Below, in pieces: positions 26,801 to 36,096 of a stretch of 64,000 nt of DNA. The stretch is taken from positions 169,224 to 233,223 of the forward strand of contig NW_004797760.1 of NCBI RefSeq assembly GCF_000002075.1, in the 5' to 3' direction. Below the pieces are notes generated by a model that was given only the letters and a program-made list of their open reading frames with translations, searched no databases and was not told the origin of the DNA. The first letter of the stretch is position 1. Each line of letters opens with the position of its first letter. Origin of the DNA: Aplysia californica. Lineage: Eukaryota > Mollusca > Gastropoda > Aplysiida > Aplysiidae. Both the position numbers and the translations under genes were made by a program.

Positions 26801-29800
26801 AAGTTTGGAATATAAAAGTAAAGTTTAGTGACTGAATTATAACTGAGTTTTTTAGATACAATGTTTTAATTCTTTATAATAGGAGAAGGAATCCCTGCAT
26901 AATTAGTTATTTCTTCAATACCCCATAATCATCTCAGAACAACCCAGTTTTAAATGAGTAACTTCTTGCCCAACAAAATGTCATTCTCTTCTAGCTGTCT
27001 TGACGTGTGCGTCTTTGAGCACTTTTCTTCTGCAACAAAGCTGAACGTATCTTGTCTTGACAACCAGCCTACATGTGTGCATAATATCTAGGTGCATGTC
27101 AGGGTCGGGTGAGCGAAAATGCCGGTCATTTTCATTTTTCTAAGTTTTCCTCCTCTGTGTAACTTGTGTAGATTGTTAGATTGTGTTCAATGCTGTAAAA
27201 TGGTAGATGCAAGTCTGCTTGAATAATAAGGCCATACCTAGGAGAATGCTCTTTGTGTCTAGTCTCAGATTTGGGGTCATTGGCACTGTGGAATAATCTG
27301 CTACTTTTACTTCTTTCCCAGTGTTTCTATTGTGGTAATCTTTTTCTGCAGAAATGTTGAAATAATAGAGTTAGATTGGTCATGCGGGGCCTTTAAAAAG
27401 TTAGTTCATACTTCTTTTCTTTCCCTCTGCTGTTTCAGTCTGTCTGTCTGTCTCTTTCTTTTTTCCTACATTTCGTGGTTGTTTTTATGTTGATGTGCTT
27501 CATTTTACTCTAATAACTTTTCAAAATTGACCGGTTTAGGAAGCCATTGCCAACTTGATGAGCAACCTCCATGAGCTGAAGTCCAAACTGAACAGCCAGG
27601 AAGAGGTCAACGGTACCTTGAGCATGGAGAACGAGAACTATGCTCTTGAGCTGAAGGATCTGAAGCGAGACCAGGAGCTGACCTCTAAGGAGCTGGCTTG
27701 TGTTCAGCAAGAACTGAAGGACATTAAGGAAAAATACAAGCATCAGCTCATGCAAAAGGTCTTTGAGGTACGCAGTGTCCAAATTGTTTTGTTGTGGTGT
27801 GAAGGAGTAGTGTTTTCTGATCTTTGTTATAGGCTGTCTGTTCAGCAATACGTAAAGCAGTTGATATTGTAATAAAGCATAAACGTTTTCTGTTTCGCAA
27901 AACAGTCCAATCTATGACTGGTGTGGATTATTTGTATTCGGAAAATTATTGATCCCTTCCACTTATAAATTTGTTTTATTGGTCACATACTTCGAATTTT
28001 AAAAAATTGCATACGCTGCAGCTCCTCATGAGAATGAATGAGACTTGATTAATACTTTTCTTTGTTAGAGACCAAAATAATGATTCTTAGCTTAGCGTTT
28101 AGAGTGTTAATGATCTCAAAAGTACCGTCCATACCCATCCATGCAGTTGTTAATATGTTCTTTCTCTGGATTTTATAGATTGATAACCTGCAGCAGGATC
28201 AGGAAAGTGCTAATAGCCATTTGCTGAAGCAAGAAGAAATCATCTCCAGCCTGCAAGGACAGGCAAAAACAAAAGATGTGAGTGCTTATGAAAATAAATC
28301 ATTAACCAATTCAGATGTTTCATTTTCAATGTTTATATTATGTTGTTAGTAGTGTTGTGCGATTTAGAGAAAATGGAACTTCATCGATGCTTCGAAGGGT
28401 GAGTTCGCAATTTATGCTACCCGAATACTGCTATGATATGTCCATCCCTAACTTTTCTATTCAACACTCGTTAACTTTTCTTAGTGCCAGTCACTGAGTG
28501 TGAATGTATTTTCGCATGACGTCACCATTTGTAACACTACGAATTTCGTGTGACAGCTAATTTAATGGTAAAAGCATTCACTGGGCTTCGAGAGTCAAGT
28601 GCCCTTGCTTGAGCTATTCATGGTGTGACTAGTTCATATTGAATACTAATGGATACTCTTTAGTGCCATGTTTTATGACTCTTGTTGGCTCCTCTTATCT
28701 TTCTGCCTTGAAATCATCATGTACGGAGTATTTCTGTGTATGTCTCAGTGAGATTTTATAGTATATTCCAATTTTACTAAGGTTTGAGAAAAATGAGGTG
28801 AAAATTCTTTATCTGCATAAAAATCACACACAATTTGAATGGCTCTGCCACGCTTCGAATAGCAGGAAAATCCTGAATGTTGAATAGTGGAGTCAAATAG
28901 GCATAGCCCTAGCTGTTAGTCTCATGCACAAAAGTGCCTGATATTTCAGTGTTTATATTATGTTGTCAGTGCTTCGCGATTTAGAAGAAATAAAGTAAAA
29001 GCTTCTTTTACTGAGGCATGTATAGGACACAGTTATGTACTTCTAACATGGTTGTACTGAGTGATCCCTTCGTATGCAGTGCGTTTTTCTTCTTCTTCTT
29101 CCTCGTTCTCGGCAGTGCGTTTTAAAAAGAATTTAATTTTTCAAAAATGATGTTTTCTTTTTATTAATTCATTTTTAATTCTTAAATTCTTTCATTATTG
29201 CAGTTGTTGTGCAAAGATCTTCAAGATACAGTTGATACTTACAAGAAGAAGGTGATGATCTGTTTTACCAAACACAAGTTACAAAATGTCACTGTTTTGT
29301 TGGCGTAATCAGAATTGCATTCTATATTAATGTTTGTACTGTTTTTTTCCCGTAATATGTATTTTATCATACTGGAAAGTGAATATTTTTATTGAAAAAA
29401 TTTATAGCCATATTCTTTTGAATTGATTAATTTTATGATTTTGCCACATTTGAATAAAAAAAATAAAAGAACTATACTATTTGAAGGACTTGTGAGGCCT
29501 ATCACCTGTTTCAATTTGAGCACTCGCATTGTCATGATTTTACCCCCAGATCTCGGCTGCCGTTTCCCACATTAGATGGGTTTAAGAGATATATACTTTT
29601 AGACAAATATTATGGTCTCTGCTGTGTGTTACTGGATTCCATATAGATTTTAAAAAAGCAAAGTAATGAAATTGGAGAGTAGGCCTACCCACTGAAAAAC
29701 TGAAAATTTGTGATGGGGCTGACCCAGATTGGCCATATGTTGGGGCTTTAGGGCTTTCTCAGAGTCAGTTTTGCTTGGCTGTGTAATCTTTATTTTCCTC

Positions 29801-32800
29801 CTTTATTTAACAACGCAATTTTTAAAAATATAGTTCCTATCATGGAACCTGTAAGATGTATACCTGTTTAGAAAATATATCTTTGTTAATTGATTCATTG
29901 GTTTTGTTATTAGCTTTCTGATGCGGAGCAAGCAATGCAGGAAGTCGTCAACAGGTACGAGAAACGACTTCAGGAGGCCAGTGCGAGTGACAAAGATACC
30001 GACAGTATAAAGAAGCTGATGCAAGACAAGAACGTTGAACTGGAATCATATCCTTTTGGCAAAGCACAGAATAACAATTTCTGCATGATAATGCAGTAAA
30101 GTGCATTATAGAAAAATATTAGGTCTCATTTCTTTCTTACTTGAGACTTGTAAGTTTTTTGCAAGGTGGTATTTCTTACATATTCATTATTCATTTTTGA
30201 CATCTTGTTTTCAGGGAGATAGCATAACTTGTGATGATGACATTATCTGTTTTACCAGGCACAAGTTTTAAAAATGTCACTGTTTTGTTGGTGTTATCAG
30301 AATTGGTCGCTTTTAAGAACAAGCCGGTAACCCAGATTTCGGGAGTTTCCAGAAATCTTGACTTACACCAAAAGTAGGCATTGCCCTACCTATAGGATAA
30401 GTTTGGTTCCTTTGGTGTGTATATTTGTTTGGTTATAGAGAAAATGAAACTGAACAAGGGGCAAAAACTTTACCTTCGATTTTCTCAAAACAGCATTTTT
30501 TGGGATAGCCCCCTTGTGCTTAAAAGCGACCAGTTGCAGTATATATTAATTTTTGTAACTGTTTTTTCCCCTTGACTCTTTCGTAAATTGCGCGTGAATT
30601 ACAAGAAACTGAACTCTGCTTTGAGAGACTACGAGCAAGCTCGCAAAGAGAAGAATGAGGAAAATGAGTTGTTGAAGGTAAGAGATTAATGAATGAAAGA
30701 AAAGTTATAAAGTTATCAACAGATTTTTCATTGCTTTGTTCAGTATTTTACCATGTGGGCTGCTCCATCAAATGCATTACAGATAATGAATTACTCTTTT
30801 AGATCAGTCTTGTCATGTCCTAAATAAATATTCTTCTAGAATGATGTTGTCTCATTTGTAAAGTAAAACCAAGCTGTGATCTAGACTAATGTGAAAGCAA
30901 TCAACTTGTGTCCTGCGCACTCACATAACCTCGTGCAGTTGCGAGTGCTGTAAAACTTATCAAACTAAAACTAAATTGAATATATAGAAAATGTAGTAAC
31001 AGACATGTTACTTTTCTTTCACCAAAGTTTTATTGTTTTTTGTACAAAAGGAAATTTGAGGTGAATGTTTCATGCTCTCGAGATGAAGTGAAAATGTTTG
31101 CACCTTTCTGAAACTTCTGAACCCATATTTCTTTAAATCATAAACAAAAGTGATATTTTGCTTTTAAAAATAACTTTAAACTAATTGTTGAGGTGCTTTC
31201 ATTTTCATTATATTCCATTTGAATCATGACTAAATGGTGTAGCAGTTTTAGTCTATTTTTTTTGCTTTTGGTACTCACAGGCCCAGGTTTTGGAACTGGA
31301 AGTGTGCAACCAGAGTTTGCTCACAGGTAAACAGGAAATAGAGGAGCTACAAATGAAGATGAATGCGCTGAATGTCAACAACAAAGAACTGTGAGTATCT
31401 TTAAATAGACCATCAGTGTTTCTCGTGTATCTGGCAGCACCTGGGACAGAAAATTAGTTCCTGGAGAAAGTGGGGTGGGTTTGTTTTTTTTGGGTTTTTT
31501 TAGCTACCATTTTATCTTTTAGATTTTTAGAACTTAATTTGAAATGTATGTCATCGTCTTTTTCCCGAGGTAGGCGTCTACTTTGCATGCCACTTAGAAA
31601 TCATGAACTTTATTGCCAAACTAGGAGCACAGAAAGAGCAACCAGACAACAGCATCAGCTACACAGAGATAAAAACTATTATACATACACTATTTAAAGC
31701 ACCACAGACACCAGATAGCTACCGTGAGCTGTCCCGCCAAGAACAAGTGATTATCTTCCGACTAAGAACACAACACACAAGATTTGAGACAACATATGTA
31801 CAGATGTTTTAAAATAGTACAATCACCAAAATGCCAGTGTAATGATTTTGAAAAATAAGTTATGGTACTGGCTCTTGTTGTTCCAAAATTAAATACATGT
31901 GCAATGACCAAGATTCATTTTTTTAAAGATATGAAATGTATGGAAGAAATACAGCTGCACATCAACATGTGATGCATAATTTTAAGTAAGGAGTGTCCAT
32001 GATTTTGTACTTTCACAGCATCAAAAGCATGGAGGCTTCACTTAAGGGGAAAGAGGAGGAACTACAGAAAGAACGTTCCAGTCTGAGGAAAGCAGAGCTG
32101 AGTTTGGGCAATGTTCAAGAGGAGTGCAAGACTTTGGAAAAAAAGTAATGAGTAAATTCAGTACAGTGTGTTCTCACATACCAGTGTGGAAGAGACATTT
32201 TATCCTTGTTTACTTTGGAAGACCTCTGTGATTGGCTGGTTCTCTGGCGCAGTCTGTTCTTTTTCTTTTCAGTATTATTATCACTCTTTTATAAACATTA
32301 CTTAATGCGGGTGCAAACCTGTGAAGTGCTCCGATAAAATTGGAGCTCTCCGATTAAAAAAACAAACCCATCTAGAATTCTGTTTCCATTGGTCTTATAC
32401 GATTCATAGTAAATGACTTGAAAATACACATTTTTAATTGCTTTTGTTTGCAATATTTTGTACCACTTTTTGTGGAAACATACATTTTCATTTGCAATAT
32501 CTGCATGACTTATGGTAAATGACATGAAAATACATATTTTTATTTGCATTTACAGTGGAAGTTGGATTCAACTAAAGGAGTTTGATTCCCTGGATTTTTT
32601 ATTCATAAAAATCAATAAAAATAACTCTGATTTAACGAACACATAAATGAGCAAGCTCAGATTCAACTAAGTCACTTGCAGAGTGAATTGTTTTATGCAA
32701 CCAATCAGCGACCTCCTTTCATACCAACATACACATTGTAAGCGTGCATCCCTGTCTTACGGTGTGTAGGGGTCGGACAGGTGGCCAGCACACGTGTGCG

Positions 32801-35800
32801 TGTGTAGGGGGGGTACAAGCGGTCAGGGCGTGGAATGTCAGTAGAGATACAAAAGAGACACACTGGCCACTGATCAATATATTAAATGATAAGCTAATCT
32901 TGACATAGATCTATATTTGTAATGAGTTGTATGTTGGACTGCGGAATCAAACGTTCCCCTATGCTAGGCCCTACACAGCAACATAGCTTGTTCAACAAAC
33001 AGTACGTTATCTGGATGATAGATGACACACACATGCATTTGAATGAACTGGCCTTTTGCACTGTGTGTGCTTGGTAGAGTGCAGTGCATTTTCCTGGAAT
33101 TTTCTAACATTTCTTCGGCAGCTAAGAAAAGACCGAAAATGCTTCTCATTTGAAATCAGACAACTTTTGGTTGAGAAAGATGAATACATTATTCATGTAC
33201 ATTACTTGCTCGATGCCTGTAATTATCCACACCAAAACCTCATGTTTGCCATAATGTGTTCTGAGTTAATGAAATTGAAGGCCGGGCCTGATGACTTTGT
33301 TGAAGATGAGTTCCACTGTATGTGTGTGTGTACTTGTCACTCTCGGTTTATTAACACTTTGCTCTAAAGCCAAAATATTTCTTAAAGAAAGTAGTTTTGG
33401 AGCTGGAGAAGTCCAGAGAACGATGCCTCCAAATGTTTTTTGTTTTCAAGTTTAATTTTTTTTCTTTCTTTTTTTTCTTTTTTTTCTTTTTCCTTTCAAA
33501 TATCTATCGTCCTTATCTCCCCTCCTTCTTTTTTGTGTTTGTTACTCTCTTGTAACACACCTCTAATCTTCGGCACTTATATGACCTTATTGTGTTGCAA
33601 GTTTCGTAAAACACTTACTAAAACAAAAGTTTTTTTTTTTACTGTCACTAATATTAATCAAAAGTGATGTCTGTTCATTCTAGATTGGAGACCTCTGAAA
33701 TGGAGAGGGGACATTTTCGACAGGAGGTTAATCGGTAAGCTTGCTGGTTTCTGCATTCTTGATGATGGAGGGCCAGTTGTTTGTTGTTGTTCTCTTTATT
33801 TCACTTATAGTTAAACTAAATTGTGAATTCAACTGATTTTTTGAAAATCTGTTCGAAATATACTGGGGGGGGGGGGGGGGGGGGGGGGGCTTTTGTCTCA
33901 TTTTTGGAAAAATTGCTTGTGCTATAGGGAAGTATAATGTGTGATACGTCTTTCATCATTTTTTTGTTTATTGTTGCAGAACTAATGAATATAATGATAT
34001 TATTGATAATATTCATTAGTTGTGCAGACTTATTGCATCTATTGTAGAAATGATATGTTGTATATATGACAACAAAAACTACGAAAATGACAAAATCAAC
34101 AAAGGGTAAAAAAAAGTAAGATCAAGCAGTGGTGCCCACACTGTATTTGTGTTTGTAGTTGGTCTTACTTATTTTCCTTTCCTCTGTTGATTTTGTCTTT
34201 GTCCATTTTTATAGGGGGAGGGTGAGATAGGTGAAATGAATTTGGAACAAAAAGAAAAAAAGTTATTGAGTGTCAGATTAACATTATTATAATATATGCA
34301 AATAAATGTTGAAAGAAATTTGTCTTGTAAGAATAGGGTGGTGGGTGGCTGCTTCGGTATAGTTTGCACCTTTCCTGTCAAACATCTATGGGCCCTGTCT
34401 CTGCTCTTTCTTTTTTTTTTGTTTTGTGTTTGTTGCTCTTGTAACACCTTAAATCTTTGGCACTTTTATGACCTAGTTGTGTTGCAAGTGCTGTAAAACT
34501 TTTACTAAAACAATTCTCTTATAATAATGTATAGTTGGGCACAGATAACTCAAACACATGGGGGACTGACTAATCTGTAATGTGTTCGACACATCCATAA
34601 TTAGGTTTAACTGATAACAAAAAATTGAAAAGTTATCAGTCGCGGAATGGCCAATTGTATGAGCTATCTGGTTTTTTGAGTTTTCAGTATGTTGTTATTT
34701 CTGCTTGGCTGTAGTTTTATTATTTTTAAAAAAATTTCATGACTTCATTTGGTTGACGCACTGCCTATTTTGTTTGCAGTCTTCAAACCCGACTGGAGGC
34801 TCACCACCAGGAGAAAACAGAACTCCACTCGCAGATAGAGAGTCTGGCGGAAGAAAAGGCGAAACTTGCTACGGTAGTTTGTTTTCTGGAATACCATTTG
34901 TTAAAATCTAGTGATAGGACAATGTTACCAGGTCTGATAGGTCCTCAGGCATTGTGACATCTTTCTCCTATTCCTATGCATGGAAACTGAAAATCCCAGT
35001 ATTTTCCTTAACTATTGATATGGTGAAAGATTTGTAATATTGTAATATATTTGTTGACGAAAATGTTTTTGTTTAGAAAATTATATTTGATATTGCATAT
35101 CCTCTTTTCCTCCGAAATAAACTTTCTTGGTTGCTCCTTTGACTTACATAACTTTTTTTTCGATGTCAAGTAAGAATCCCATTTGGAGGACTGTTGGAAA
35201 CTAGAATTATGGTTTGCTTAAAAGCTTTTTCTTGACTGGGTTGTGTCTTGTTTCTGGGAAGAAAAAAGCAAAACAAAATAGATGCAGAATAACCTCCCCG
35301 GGGCAGTGCCACTGACTGAAGTGTCTGTAGGCCATTCCCAAAGGGGGGACGTTAACATGTTCTTATGCACAGTAGAATTGTAAATGGGCTGATTCATCAA
35401 TGTCATGCTCATAACTGTGCCTGAACTGCAACAGGGAACTGCTGCTTTTTCTTTCCATATCCTTACTATGGTAGTTTTTCCTCTACTTCTTTTATATGTT
35501 TGTCAGACTCTTGTGACCCTCCATTTCCGGGGTGCCTTGATAGTCGAAGCAGACTTTGTGCTGTTGAAGCTAGAGAGGTGAGCAGAGTAAGCCTGATTCT
35601 CTGTAAAGACTTCTCTGTCGACATCCATCCCTTGGCGCTCATTTGACCGTATGCAGTTGCAAGCGCCGTAAAAACTCTACTAAAACTAAAACTAAGATGC
35701 AGAATGTTCAGAATAAAAAAATTCTTACAAAGCCACCCTCCGTAAATGATTATACTCCTGCCAGCTTACAAATGAACAGCAGAGACAACTACAAACACAC

Positions 35801-36063
35801 ACATTCACCTCCATGCTGAAATGAATAATGAGGTCTCGCTTTATCTTTTCTTTCTACCCCAGGAATACCAAGTAGAAAAAGAGAGGAACCAACAGCTGAT
35901 GGAGGAGAGCTCTCGGCTCATTGGCCACAACAATCACCAGCAGAAGATTAAGCTCATGGAAAAGAAAAACATGGAGTACAATGAATTGCACAAGGTTCGT
36001 ATATTGTACTAGGACTGAATAGTAGTTTGGTAGTAGAAATGAATGGGCTTTTATTTTAACACA

Positions 36064-36096
<33 letters not shown>

